Positions 1 to 7,972 of a stretch of 64,000 nucleotides of DNA are shown in pieces. Every line of letters starts with the position of its first letter. Positions within the stretch are counted from its first letter, which is position 1. The notes below the pieces were generated by a model. That model worked only from the letters and a program-made list of their open reading frames with translations. It was not told the origin of the DNA and did no database searches. Source of the DNA: a virus. The DNA lies in IMG/VR virus record IMGVR_UViG_3300017963_000200, positions 1 to 64,000 of that record; one strand, 5' to 3'. The position numbers and the translations under genes are program-made.

Positions 1-22
1 GGTTCGAATCCCACCCCGTGCA
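1..22 (+). tRNA. 3' end of a truncated tRNA gene
   Basis: The window opens inside a T-arm: GG-TTCGAAT-CC is a typical T-loop, followed by an acceptor 3' strand ending about position 22. The anticodon lies outside the window, so identity cannot be given. It is two bases upstream of the tRNA-Tyr gene, which suggests a tRNA cluster extending to the left. Confidence 0.6.
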
Positions 23-24
23 AC

Positions 25-111
25 GGGAGGTGCTCTAAGGCAGGCTGGGCCTGCGGTGGGCTGTAAACCCGCTCCTCCACGAGGCAAGTGGTTCGATTCC
101 ACCATCTCCCA
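25..111 (+). tRNA. tRNA-Tyr (anticodon GTA)
   Basis: The acceptor strands GGGAGGT and ATCTCCC pair over seven positions. The anticodon stem-loop GTGGG-CTGTAAA-CCCGC carries GTA at 63-65. A long variable arm (CCTC-cac-GAGG) is present, as expected for bacterial tRNA-Tyr, and a T-arm TTCGATT follows. The discriminator is A111; CCA is not encoded. tRNA-Tyr genes are common in large phages, where they supplement host decoding. Confidence 0.9.
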
Positions 112-115
112 ATCC

Positions 116-125
116 TGTATATTAT
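116..125 (+). promoter_or_regulatory. TGTATATTAT promoter-like motif
   Basis: TGTATATTAT directly follows tRNA-Tyr and precedes the first operon. The same TGTATATTNA block with no convincing -35 box recurs upstream of genes at 12343, 36962, 59672 and elsewhere, so it is probably an extended -10 promoter. Confidence 0.5.
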
Positions 126-183
126 CCCCAGACAGATCGACAGCAAGATAGTCAGCCAGAAGGCCGCAGAAAGGAGAAAGGTC

Positions 184-567
184 ATGATCATCAAGATCGA
201 CGCCAGCTCGAAGTACAGATGTTGGGGAGGTCCACGAGAGACGCCCTGGTTCTATTGCGAAGGTGACAGCATCAAGATTTGGGCGTACCTCAGTTCGGAG
301 GACTTGGAGCGGATGACCGAGGACGGTATTCTTCCTGTTCCACCCGAAGATGGGGTTTGGTTGATGCCTTCGGAATGTCGTCGTGGAGGTGAACTCATCT
401 CCGGCCCGAGCAGCTGGAGCGGTGCGACAGTAGTCGAAGTCCGCAAGGGGAATCAGGAAACACACATCGTGTTCGACGGAGAAGCCTACATCTTGAACGA
501 TGCCGGCAAGACCATCGACCACATCGAGAGTGTGAGCCAGCGGATGAAAGTGAAGCAGCCGGAGTAG
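184..567 (+). CDS. hypothetical protein, 127 aa
   Basis: No recognised domain. The start at 184 is chosen because it follows a strong Shine-Dalgarno sequence (AAGGAGAAAGG), whereas the longest open frame would begin inside tRNA-Tyr. The product is acidic and mixed alpha/beta, with several Trp and Gly residues in the N-terminal half. It is the first gene after the tRNA cluster and probably uses the promoter-like motif at 116. Confidence 0.7.
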   Translation: MIIKIDASSKYRCWGGPRETPWFYCEGDSIKIWAYLSSEDLERMTEDGILPVPPEDGVWLMPSECRRGGELISGPSSWSGATVVEVRKGNQETHIVFDGEAYILNDAGKTIDHIESVSQRMKVKQPE

Positions 568-590
568 GCAGAAGCTGTCGATCTGTCTGC

Positions 591-619
591 TTGACAGGGG
601 AAACTTTCCTCTATATAGT
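591..619 (+). promoter_or_regulatory. sigma70-like promoter
   Basis: TTGACA at 591-596, a 17-bp spacer, then TATAGT at 614-619. Transcription would start near 626, seven bases before the ATG at 633, so the ATP-grasp gene would have a very short leader. Confidence 0.75.
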
Positions 620-632
620 CAGAGCGCAAGAG

Positions 633-1484
633 ATGTTCTATGTGATACAAGAGAACGTGTTCCGCGAGGAAGGGTATGATGCTCTGACGCGGACGTTGGA
701 GCGTCTTCAGCTCGACTGGGAAGTCGTCAAAGTTCTGCCGTTCGTCGAGAACTTCGAAGTTCAGACCAAGCGGCGGGATGTCTTCGTGTTCGGCTCGCTC
801 AAGATGGTCCGGTTGGCCAAGAAGTTCGACTGGGTGCCGGGCGTTCTGGTGAACGCGAATCATCACTTCTTCGTGTATCGCAACCATTACCGGGAGCATC
901 TTCTCAACTGGGACTCGGAGCTTCGGAAGTTCCGGGACGACTGGAAGTGGGAGAAGCAGGCCTATTTCATCCGCCCGTGCGCTGATACCAAGGATTTCAA
1001 CGGCCAGGTGTTCGACGAGGACGGCTGGCGCGAGTTCCAGCAGCGGAAGCTCACGGACGGCCACACTTCGTCGCTGAGCAGTCTGACGCCCATCCAGGTC
1101 GCCTCGGTGAAGAAGATCCAAAAGGAGTATCGCTTCTGGGTGGTGGGCGGTGAGATCGTCACGGGGAGTCTCTACAAGCTCGGGACACAGGTCGTGCAAA
1201 GCGGAGCTATCGATCCCGCAGCCCGAGAGTTCTGCGAGAAGATGGTCAAGGTCTTCCAGCTCGCCGACGCCTTCGTGATGGACGTCTGCATGGTCGACGA
1301 CGAATGGAAGATCGTCGAGTGCGGCTGCGTCAATTGCGCCGGCTTCTACAAGGCCAACATGGGACGGCTCATCATGGCCCTCGAAGACCATTTCAACCGC
1401 TACTACGAGGCTTGGAAGGTCATTGAAGAGGCGAAGCGCAAGGCGCTCGGTTTGGAAGGAGGGGGCCATCGTGGACGACGATAA
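633..1484 (+). CDS. ATP-grasp domain protein (R2K-clade-like), 283 aa
   Basis: It resembles phage ATP-grasp proteins of the R2K clade (DUF4343-like). These are predicted to ligate carboxylate and amine groups using ATP; substrates are unknown. Visible signatures are FIRPCADTKDFNGQ (about residue 110), a basic/aromatic block KEYRFWVVGGEIVTGS (about 165), and a C-terminal metal/ATP segment with DVCMVDDEWKIVECGC. The start at 633 is chosen because the promoter at 591-619 would begin transcription just upstream; the open frame from 591 would include the promoter. It overlaps the next gene. Family assignment is from motifs only. Confidence 0.7.
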   Translation: MFYVIQENVFREEGYDALTRTLERLQLDWEVVKVLPFVENFEVQTKRRDVFVFGSLKMVRLAKKFDWVPGVLVNANHHFFVYRNHYREHLLNWDSELRKFRDDWKWEKQAYFIRPCADTKDFNGQVFDEDGWREFQQRKLTDGHTSSLSSLTPIQVASVKKIQKEYRFWVVGGEIVTGSLYKLGTQVVQSGAIDPAAREFCEKMVKVFQLADAFVMDVCMVDDEWKIVECGCVNCAGFYKANMGRLIMALEDHFNRYYEAWKVIEEAKRKALGLEGGGHRGRR

Positions 1485-1896
1485 GCTCGAAAAACTGAAG
1501 ATTCCCAAGGAGTTCATGGATATGTCCTCGGACATCCGGCAGTCGGTTGAGCGAGCCCTTCGAGCCGAGAAGGATCCTCTGTTCGGCAGCGACTTCGAGC
1601 GGGTGAAGCTCTACTTGACAATCGACGGTCTGGCCAAGCGTAATGCAGATTTACAATATCAGCTGAAATTGATGACTACGAACAGGGCGACGGCACTCAA
1701 TCTCGTCGAGGAAGGCCGTGAGCGGCTCCGTAAGCTCCCCGAGCTGGAAGAGGCCCTCCGGGTCGAGAAGGAGGCTCATCGGCGAACACAGCGCCGCCTG
1801 GAGGCTCGTGAGCGCGAATTGGAGCGGATCCGGACGACGTTGTACAAGGATCGAGTCGATGAATTTGCAAAAATTACAGCTGGAGAAGAAAAATGA
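1471..1896 (+). CDS. coiled-coil hypothetical protein, 141 aa
   Basis: The GTG start at 1471 follows GGAAGGAGGGGG at good spacing, better than the ATG at 1423 inside the upstream gene. Residues 60-140 are charged heptad-rich helix (LEEALRVEKEAHRRTQRRLEA). No enzyme motif is visible. It overlaps both neighbours slightly, so it is translationally coupled. Confidence 0.7.
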   Translation: MDDDKLEKLKIPKEFMDMSSDIRQSVERALRAEKDPLFGSDFERVKLYLTIDGLAKRNADLQYQLKLMTTNRATALNLVEEGRERLRKLPELEEALRVEKEAHRRTQRRLEARERELERIRTTLYKDRVDEFAKITAGEEK

Positions 1897-2324
1897 GCTG
1901 TAAGGACGATTGTCCGAAGTCCAGGGAGCTGTACCGGCGCAGGATAGCCGGAGCGACCGAGCACCCTCCTCACGACGAGTCGTCAAAGCAGGAACGCTCT
2001 TCGGCCATGTCGCAGGTCTTCCAGCAGCTGTACGGTCCTGCTCCTTTACAGGTGGAACCTCCCTGGACGAGAGAGCAAGTCGAGGGGATTCTGGAGAAGT
2101 CCCGGAGAGCCGATCAGGGAGCGACCGTCTTCATCGAGCAGCGCATCCAGCAGATCATCACCGACGAGAACATCGAGACCGGCATCGCTTACTTCATTAC
2201 CGGCCTTCGGATCTACGAGCCTGACGAGGAGAAGCCTCGCTACGTTATCGCCGAAGTAGTTGGCGGAGGTTGGCTGGGATTCTTGGATGTAGCCAAGCTC
2301 ATCAACGGAAGGCCTGCGGAATGA
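1893..2324 (+). CDS. hypothetical protein, 143 aa
   Basis: Starts in an ATGA overlap with the previous stop. The first 45 residues are polar and probably disordered; the remainder looks like a small alpha/beta domain ending in a Gly-rich strand (EVVGGGWLGFLDV). No family recognised. A shadow frame runs through part of it but has no ribosome-binding site. Confidence 0.65.
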   Translation: MSCKDDCPKSRELYRRRIAGATEHPPHDESSKQERSSAMSQVFQQLYGPAPLQVEPPWTREQVEGILEKSRRADQGATVFIEQRIQQIITDENIETGIAYFITGLRIYEPDEEKPRYVIAEVVGGGWLGFLDVAKLINGRPAE

Positions 2325-2626
2325 AGATCAAGATCGCCTACTCGCCCGTCTGGTGCGGGCTCATCGGGCTCGCGTTCGCCATTATCATGGGGCTTGTGCT
2401 GCAATCCGACCGAGAGTTCTGGTGGTGGTTCTGCCAGGGCGCGCTCACGCTGATTTGCGTCGTGATCGCGCTCATCCACGGTCACTTCGTCTGGAGGCGC
2501 AAGGAGAAGCAGAAGCAGATGGCCCGCTGGCTAGGAGTGCCGGTGGAGCGCACGGTGATGCTCGGCAAGAATGCCATCGGCTACGTGCCGGCAGATGAAG
2601 GGGGCGATCCCAATGAGGATGGCTGA
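2321..2626 (+). CDS. membrane protein, two TM segments, 101 aa
   Basis: ATGA overlap with the upstream stop fixes the start. Hydrophobic segments at about residues 10-28 and 38-55 flank a short loop, followed by a Lys/Arg-rich cytoplasmic tail (RRKEKQKQ). Positive-inside topology places both termini in the cytoplasm. Function unknown. Confidence 0.7.
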   Translation: MKIKIAYSPVWCGLIGLAFAIIMGLVLQSDREFWWWFCQGALTLICVVIALIHGHFVWRRKEKQKQMARWLGVPVERTVMLGKNAIGYVPADEGGDPNEDG

Positions 2627-2914
2627 ACTAACAGCTGATCTGAAGCGAATCTTACACGAGTTGGAGTTGGCACAGCTCACCAGCGCGTTGATGGCCGGAG
2701 TTCGCCTTGTTCACGAGAGCGATGAGGAAACGCTTCGACGCGTCATCGAAGAGTACAAGTACTACAAGTATTCGAAGCTCCGTGCCGATCAGCGAGAGCT
2801 GGTCAAGGAGGCGCAGAGGAGGGCACCGTCGAGTACGTCCGCATCGAAGAGGTGCGGCGTGAGTTCAAGGAGCAGGATCCCTACTTGGACGATCCTCATC
2901 CAGATGAAGACTGA
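2613..2914 (+). CDS. hypothetical protein, about 100 aa, apparent -1 frameshift
   Basis: The protein begins MRMAELTADLKRILHEL and reads well to about position 2812 (ELVKEAQRR). After that the same frame turns into Ser/Arg-rich non-coding-like sequence, while the -1 frame continues naturally as EEGTVEYVRIEEVRREFKE and stops at 2914. Restoring one G within GCGCAGAGGAGGG joins the two. Either the sequence has a one-base error, the gene is broken, or a programmed -1 shift occurs. No slippery heptamer is obvious. Confidence 0.55.
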
Positions 2915-3128
2915 GTACCAGAAGCTGCACGACGCGTACTTGATCAACCAGTTCCTCGAAGTTCTCACCGAGGACGAAGAGGACGAGCTGCTCGGCCAAC
3001 TGGACCATCTCTGGTGGGGAATGACCGACGAAGAACACGAGGAGATCGAAGCCGACAGCTGGAAGTGGAACCGGGTGCTCGTCGGCGCATGGGCTCACAT
3101 CGAGCCCGCAGGAGTTGAAGATGAATGA
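2904..3128 (+). CDS. acidic hypothetical protein, 74 aa
   Basis: Starts inside the end of the preceding gene; the open frame upstream of this ATG belongs to the frameshifted neighbour. The product is very acidic (TEDEEDELLG, DEEHEEIEADSW) and helical. No family recognised. Confidence 0.6.
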   Translation: MKTEYQKLHDAYLINQFLEVLTEDEEDELLGQLDHLWWGMTDEEHEEIEADSWKWNRVLVGAWAHIEPAGVEDE

Positions 3129-3306
3129 GATCATGTGCGTAGCATCGGGAATCGCACTCGGAGCGGTCGGCATGTGGTTGATCCAGGTACTGCGCGGCCA
3201 TGTCTTCACGGCCAAGGAGTATTTGGAGGGAGTCGAGCGGGCGGTGGCTGCCGGAATGCACATCGAGCGACAGTACGGAGAGGAGACGAGCCATGAAGAA
3301 GGTTGA
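3121..3306 (+). CDS. single-TM small protein, 61 aa
   Basis: An N-terminal hydrophobic helix (about residues 4-22, MCVASGIALGAVGMWLIQVL) suggests a membrane anchor with a short cytoplasmic helix after it. The ATG at 3121 follows CAGGAG. It overlaps both neighbours. Confidence 0.6.
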   Translation: MNEIMCVASGIALGAVGMWLIQVLRGHVFTAKEYLEGVERAVAAGMHIERQYGEETSHEEG

Positions 3307-3904
3307 ACCTACCCTTGGAACTCGTCCGAAAAACCTACTCTACAGCGCATCGTGGACGCTCATCGTGGACGTTCTCGCTGGCTACGGCGTCAAGCTGCTG
3401 GAGCGCAAGGAGATCGCCGACCGCATCGTGGGCGCGCTCAGCGAATGCGAGCCCGCTTTCCTGCGCCCCGATACCGAAAACCTCGACTGGCGAAAGGTGG
3501 CCGTCAAGATGGCCGAGGAGATTCGCAGCTTTCGAGAAGACTATTGCAATCCCGTCACCAACCGGCTCGACATCATCGAAGAGTTCAAGCAAAAGGTGCG
3601 CGAGTCGAGCAAAGTCAAGAAAAACAAAGTTTTTTCTTCTTCTTATTCAGCTGAGAAAGACGCCTTCGGCAAGCGCTGGGTGATGATCGAGTGGGACAGC
3701 TGTCCATACTGCGGGGGCGACCCAGAGATCCTCACCGATAGCCCGAGCGACGAGGAGTTCTACGAAGGTGACGAAGTTCGGTGCTCGGAGTGCAAGATGC
3801 CTGGCGGCGTCTCCCTCGAAGGCGACGATATCGCCTGGATCAACTGGCACGACGATCCCGACTGCGACTGCGAATGGTGCAAAGCGCATCCGGAAGAGGA
3901 TTGA
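3293..3904 (+). CDS. protein with C-terminal Lar-like zinc ribbon, 203 aa
   Basis: The N-terminal ~115 residues are an unrecognised helical domain ending in a Lys/Ser linker. The C-terminal part has CPYCGG...CSECKMPGG...WINWH, the spacing of Lar-type restriction-alleviation zinc ribbons (CPxCG...CxxCG...AxxxWN), followed by an extra DCDCEWC cluster. Lar proteins modulate type I restriction, so an anti-restriction role is possible but inferred only from the ribbon. It starts downstream of an AGGAG-containing site and ends in an ATGA-type overlap. Confidence 0.6.
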   Translation: MKKVEPTLGTRPKNLLYSASWTLIVDVLAGYGVKLLERKEIADRIVGALSECEPAFLRPDTENLDWRKVAVKMAEEIRSFREDYCNPVTNRLDIIEEFKQKVRESSKVKKNKVFSSSYSAEKDAFGKRWVMIEWDSCPYCGGDPEILTDSPSDEEFYEGDEVRCSECKMPGGVSLEGDDIAWINWHDDPDCDCEWCKAHPEED

Positions 3905-4143
3905 TGAGCGCGAGGGGACACAGACGGCGCAAGGACCGTCCCCGCAGCCGACCGAAAGGTGGCCCGAAACGCCTGGTGGTTGATCGTATCCAACGTGGTA
4001 AAAGCGTCTTCTTCATCCTGGAATGCGGTCATGAGAAGGTTTGTCATCCTGCCGAGGCCGAAAAGGACCTCGCGGAGATAAAGCATAAGCAGTGTCGGCA
4101 GTGCGCCAAGAAGGAGAACCATGATGCCCAAGTTCGAGATTAG
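3904..4143 (+). CDS. basic Cys-containing protein, 79 aa
   Basis: The first 30 residues are strongly basic (RRRKDRPRSRPKGGPKR), followed by a CGHEKVCH...CRQC pattern that could bind zinc. This suggests nucleic-acid binding. The start overlaps the previous stop by one base. Confidence 0.6.
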   Translation: MSARGHRRRKDRPRSRPKGGPKRLVVDRIQRGKSVFFILECGHEKVCHPAEAEKDLAEIKHKQCRQCAKKENHDAQVRD

Positions 4144-4342
4144 CGTCCCGATAACTGTCGAGGTCTGGAGGGTAGTGGAGGCCGAAGACGAGGACGAGGC
4201 TCGCGACAAGGCGGAAGCATGGGACCACGGTGCGATGGAGACGGTGACCGGCGGTCGCCAGCCCAAGGATCCGGAGATGCGCATCGCCGTAACCGGAGAA
4301 CCTGACTACGACCGGACGACCGTGGTGCAGGTTCCGGAATGA
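4121..4342 (+). CDS. hypothetical protein, 73 aa
   Basis: Follows AAGGAGAACC. Contains a central acidic helix (EAEDEDEARDKAEAW), a pattern common in small phage proteins where a beta-strand and an E/D-rich helix form a compact fold. No function recognised. Confidence 0.6.
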   Translation: MMPKFEISVPITVEVWRVVEAEDEDEARDKAEAWDHGAMETVTGGRQPKDPEMRIAVTGEPDYDRTTVVQVPE

Positions 4343-4686
4343 ACTCTGAACCAATCCTCGAAGCCGACTTCCTCAAGGAGATGATCGGAGCCCACCTGTA
4401 CCAAGCCGTGCCGGCAGGAGCTTTGGAGAGTCTCGGCTGGGACCTGTTGCGCGAAGTCGAAAGGTTCATGCTTTGGGAAGAACGCGACGAAGCGGAGAGC
4501 TGGTGCGTCACCCATCTCCGGGGATTCCAGCGGCTGGCCTGGAGGTGGATCTGGTCGTGGGAGGAGCCGACCGTCAACGAGATGCTCGAAGAAGAGATGT
4601 TCCGGTTGGCAGGAATGATCGAAGGTCAGATTTTTCGGATACGCGAGATCGACGGAGAGCTGGAACGGTTCAAGGAGACGATATGA
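4339..4686 (+). CDS. helical hypothetical protein, 115 aa
   Basis: ATGA overlap with the previous gene. Predominantly helical with many Trp (WEERDEAESW, LAWRWIWSWEE). No motif recognised. Confidence 0.6.
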   Translation: MNSEPILEADFLKEMIGAHLYQAVPAGALESLGWDLLREVERFMLWEERDEAESWCVTHLRGFQRLAWRWIWSWEEPTVNEMLEEEMFRLAGMIEGQIFRIREIDGELERFKETI

Positions 4687-4811
4687 AAAAAGAAATCTTC
4701 AGTGATGCTGATGATTATTGCATCGCCTGCATCAAATACATCGAGGACGTAGCCGGCGAAGAGATCGAGCCGGTGATGGTCATCTACGGAGGAGAAGAGC
4801 AGGAGAGCTGA
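4683..4811 (+). CDS. small acidic protein, 42 aa
   Basis: ATG at 4683 overlaps the upstream stop. The frame codes for a short acidic peptide with CIAC near its middle and a tail rich in Gly and Glu. Coupled translation supports it. Confidence 0.5.
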   Translation: MKKEIFSDADDYCIACIKYIEDVAGEEIEPVMVIYGGEEQES

Positions 4812-4812
4812 G

Positions 4813-5142
4813 ATGTCGAACGATCAATTGATTCCGGATCTCTGGCCTGACACGCCCGGGAGCGACGCGATCCTGGTGAACCCGGCGGATCTCGGGAAGG
4901 TATACGGTCCCGACTGGGGCGCGCTGGTATTGCCCTGGGAGGAGACGCCGGTCGGAGAGGCCTGGTTCGCCACGGTCGATCTCGGGCTGGAGGACTACGA
5001 ATGTCCCGTCTGGGTCGACGAGGAGGATCCGAGCCTGCTTCACTTCAAGCTGGCGGTCTCGGTGATCCGAGTGAAAACGAGGGCGACCATCTCCGACAGG
5101 GGTGCGCTCGTGATCACCTTCGAGATGGAGAAACATGACTGA
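4813..5142 (+). CDS. hypothetical protein, 109 aa
   Basis: TGA-g-ATG junction preceded by GGAGAAGAGCAGGAG. The product is acidic and beta-rich with several Trp and Pro residues. No family recognised. Confidence 0.6.
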   Translation: MSNDQLIPDLWPDTPGSDAILVNPADLGKVYGPDWGALVLPWEETPVGEAWFATVDLGLEDYECPVWVDEEDPSLLHFKLAVSVIRVKTRATISDRGALVITFEMEKHD

Positions 5143-5434
5143 GCTGACCAAGCAGGAAGCCATCGACCGCGTCATGGAAATCCACGGCCAGTTCGGGGCC
5201 ACGCTGGCGATGCTGGAAGACACCTTAGTCGACTTTCGACAGGGTTTCGAACCCTCGGACGAACAGCGGTCCAAGATCACGGAGATGGTCGAAGGTTTCC
5301 GGGAGGCCCTCACCTTCTGGAGAGAAGCGCTCGCCGGGAACTCCAACGGCAACCCGGACGGCAATCAAAACCTCGTGCCTCATTACCTGGCGCTCGCGGA
5401 CGAGCTGCTGGGACGGCTGAACGGCTTGCAGTAG
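5135..5434 (+). CDS. helical hypothetical protein, 99 aa
   Basis: Overlaps the previous gene by 8 bp. Two long helices (residues 5-35 and 40-68), a short Asn/Gly-rich linker (NSNGNPDGNQN) and a final helix. No function recognised. Confidence 0.6.
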   Translation: MTELTKQEAIDRVMEIHGQFGATLAMLEDTLVDFRQGFEPSDEQRSKITEMVEGFREALTFWREALAGNSNGNPDGNQNLVPHYLALADELLGRLNGLQ

Positions 5435-5443
5435 GAGGAAAGG

Positions 5444-5863
5444 ATGTCCGAACCCGAGAAAGACCGCCCCAAGAAGCTCTATCTCATCGACGAGAGTACC
5501 GGCTCTCCTCAGTTCAGCGTGCTGGAGTACGTGGAGATCTGCGACAGCTACATCTCCCAGCACAAGCAGGTCTTCACGGTCCACAAGAGCGAGAAGACCG
5601 GGCTGACGCTCTATCTCCAGGGCGAAGAGCAGTCGGCGTCCCCGTTCGACCTGTGCGCGATGATGATCGGTGCCGGCAGGTTCAGGACCGAGAAGCAGGG
5701 CGGCATCACGGGCGTCCTGAAGTACCAGCAGCCCGATCTGTACCGGGAGGAGCGAGCCGCCGTCGAGGCCTACCTGGAGCGGATGCGGGCCTACGGGAAG
5801 AAGGTGGACGCCGCCATCGACAAGCTGGAGAAGGAACTGGAGAAATCGAAGGAGAACGGTTGA
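5444..5863 (+). CDS. hypothetical protein, 139 aa
   Basis: Preceded by AGGAGGAAAGG, a strong ribosome-binding site. Mixed alpha/beta first 90 residues and a charged C-terminal coiled coil (KVDAAIDKLEKELEKSKEN). No family recognised. Confidence 0.65.
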   Translation: MSEPEKDRPKKLYLIDESTGSPQFSVLEYVEICDSYISQHKQVFTVHKSEKTGLTLYLQGEEQSASPFDLCAMMIGAGRFRTEKQGGITGVLKYQQPDLYREERAAVEAYLERMRAYGKKVDAAIDKLEKELEKSKENG

Positions 5864-5919
5864 AATGGAGACGATGCGATGTTCATTCATATCGTCGCGA
5901 CCAAGCTGTAGGAGGGGTC

Positions 5920-6360
5920 ATGGGCAAGCCGAGACCGACGTTCCCCGAATGCTGCGCCACCTGCGAGCACCGGGCGGTCGACACGAGGATGGGCATCATC
6001 GGCGACAAGGAGATCTTCGAGGAGGAGGTATACTGCTTCTACGATCTCGATACTTCCAAGAAGTTCGAAGATCTCAAGAAGATGAAGTTCCCGAATCCCA
6101 TTGATGAAGTTCTCCACGTCTGCGACCGGTACGAGCCCTCCTGGGGCGTCCAGCAGCTGCACCGCCGCCTCTGCGGGCTGCCGGAGCTGCCGGTGGAGTT
6201 CTACCCTTATCGTCTCGCGCGCCGTCAGCAGGGCAGCCAGGAGCGTCTCAAGCAGGAGTATGCGGTTCTTTCGAAAAACCAACTTCTGAAGCCCGAGCGT
6301 CAGCTGGAGATCTGGAACGAAGGACTCGACGAACATTGGGAAGATGAAGAGGACGAGTGA
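5920..6360 (+). CDS. Cys-rich hypothetical protein, 146 aa
   Basis: ATG at 5920 follows GTAGGAGGGGTC. The N-terminus has CCATCEH and later CFYD and CDRY, a plausible metal site of a type frequent in phage proteins beginning with a CCxxC knuckle. The C-terminus is very acidic (HWEDEEDE). A ten-codon frame (from 5879) lies immediately upstream and might be a leader peptide. Confidence 0.6.
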   Translation: MGKPRPTFPECCATCEHRAVDTRMGIIGDKEIFEEEVYCFYDLDTSKKFEDLKKMKFPNPIDEVLHVCDRYEPSWGVQQLHRRLCGLPELPVEFYPYRLARRQQGSQERLKQEYAVLSKNQLLKPERQLEIWNEGLDEHWEDEEDE

Positions 6361-6513
6361 TTGGTAGGCGAGCACGACGAAGATACAGACCTGGCTGATC
6401 TTCGAGCCCAGCTCGCGGCCCGGAGCTGGAGCAAACCCAAGTTCAAGGATCCCGTGGACGAAGCGGTCGAAGGAATGTGGGAAGTCACGACTTCGTCTCT
6501 CAGATCCTCGTGA
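6361..6513 (+). CDS. small hypothetical protein, 50 aa (TTG start)
   Basis: The frame opens directly after the previous stop with TTG and reads as an acidic peptide with coding-like composition (EDTDLADLRAQLAARSW). No ATG is available. It is the last coding-like segment before the repeat-rich region. Low confidence because of the rare start. Confidence 0.35.
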   Translation: MVGEHDEDTDLADLRAQLAARSWSKPKFKDPVDEAVEGMWEVTTSSLRSS

Positions 6514-6720
6514 CCGGTACCCTGGAGCAACCGTCTGTATGACGGCCCGAACTTGCTGAACCTCGAAGTCCCGAACTTCTGAACTTCAACTTCGAAGTTC
6601 TAACGACTTCGTCGGTCCAAGCTAAGATTGCACCCGATACATCAGGTGGTTGAAAAGGAGGATGGCGCGGCAGATTCTCTCCATGGTAAGTACATCCCCT
6701 CTCCTCATAGCTCATCAGCC

Positions 6721-6929
6721 AAACTCGCCTGGGTATATCCGAGGAGTTGGTGACTTCAGTTCGAGTTGGCCAGATAGATGAAGTTAGCTCGAAGGGATGA
6801 AGTTGACCAAGTTGCTTCACTCGAACGAAGTGGACAAGGATTGGCCGGCTGGAGTAAGTCGGCAAGCTTGATGAAGTCGGTAGATACTTCCCCCACCAGA
6901 AACTCGCCTGGGTACATCCAAGGAGTTGG
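6721..6929 (+). repeat. two direct copies of a 30-bp repeat
   Basis: Copies at 6721-6750 and 6900-6929 begin AAACTCGCCTGGGTA, continue with YATCC-R-AGGAGTTGG and differ at two positions. Both are followed by similar CAGATAGATGA segments. A third copy of the core is inverted at 8400-8420. Confidence 0.8.
6730..6774 (+). repeat. left arm of 45-bp inverted repeat
   Basis: Begins TGGGTATATCCGAGG and ends GAGTTGGCCAGA. It is the reverse complement of 8376-8420 with one mismatch, enclosing about 1.6 kb. Confidence 0.85.
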
Positions 6930-7447
6930 ACAGATAGATGAGGTTGGTTCGAAGTTGCCAAGTTCGGAACGGAGTGGCCAAGGATTGGATAGAGGGAGCA
7001 AGTTGCCGAGATTGGAACGAAGTGGACGGAGATTGGTGAGGTTGGGTCGGGATTGGCAAGCAAGCGGCCATCAAGTACCCGTCAAGTAGGCTCTCAGTAT
7101 ATAGGTGAGAATCGACCAGACCAGCGGATCGCGCGGATCGCGATCCGTCCCAATCCGATCCAAAATCCGCGATCCTTGAACAATCTTCGGCAACTTCCCC
7201 AGCCGAACTTCATCAACCTCTCGCAAACATTGAACTAATCCGAAAATCCATCCTCGAACCGCATTGATATTCGAAATAGAGTTGACGATTCGTCAACACC
7301 CAACTTGCCCGACCGTTAACGATTGCGCAATTCCATCAAGAATCGATACACTCTCGTCAGACGGATCGTGATCCATCTTCACCAACCTTTCCCGAACTTG
7401 GTCGAAGTTCGGAAGATGTGGTCTCCGACCAACGGAGAGCCGAAAAG

Positions 7448-7477
7448 TTGACCCGCCTTGGGAAGGATTGATAGGCT
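7448..7477 (+). promoter_or_regulatory. possible promoter of the 43-aa gene
   Basis: TTGACC, an 18-bp spacer and TAGGCT end 17 bp before the start codon at 7495. Weak -10. Confidence 0.3.
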
Positions 7478-7494
7478 CGACGAGGAGGTTCGAT

Positions 7495-7626
7495 ATGGTG
7501 TACATCTGGAAGGCCGGCAGGCGCTGGCGATGGCTGGTAGCGGGGCGCAGAGCTGGTCTGGGCGGCTCCTCGAAGCAGCTCCGTGAAGTCCTGTCCGTGC
7601 TTAAGGAGCTTGGGCTCCAGGGATAG
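7495..7626 (+). CDS. small basic protein, 43 aa
   Basis: This short frame lies inside the repeat-rich region. It has a near-perfect ribosome-binding site (GAGGAGG eight bases upstream of ATG), and its GC-rich codons contrast with the flanks. The N-terminal half is Arg/Trp-rich (KAGRRWRWLVAGRR) and the C-terminal half is an amphipathic helix (QLREVLSVLKELGL). This suggests a nucleic-acid- or membrane-binding peptide. No family recognised. Confidence 0.55.
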   Translation: MVYIWKAGRRWRWLVAGRRAGLGGSSKQLREVLSVLKELGLQG

Positions 7627-7972
7627 GTTGTAGAGGTTCCCGAGTTCGGGCCAATCCTGGCCAAGATGGGCGCATTCATCTCGCCAACCTGGGCTGAAGT
7701 TGGCCAGGTGTTGGGCAAGTCAATCCGATAATCCATCGTGTTGCCTATTGATAATCTGACAAGGGTGAATCTTCCTGAGTGTTGACAATCCGACAAGGCG
7801 GCTGGTCCTGAAGTTGGGCTGAAGTTTGCTGGAAGTTGGATAATCTTCCTAAGTTTGCCGAAGATTATGCTGATTTCGGCGGATCTTGGGGATTATTGGA
7901 CCCCGGGGGTCGATCTAGCTGATTATCGGATCGCGATCCCGGGCTTTGGATCACATAGATTTGGGTCCCATC

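Noticed and set aside
5865-6104. A 79-codon frame overlapping the 5920 gene
   Set aside because: Arg/Gly-rich shadow of the real gene in another frame; only a ten-codon leader peptide at 5879 remains a faint possibility.
7293-7796. A 167-codon minus-strand frame in the gene desert
   Set aside because: Low-complexity Ser/Pro/Arg composition, no ribosome-binding site, and it overlaps the well-supported 43-codon plus-strand gene.
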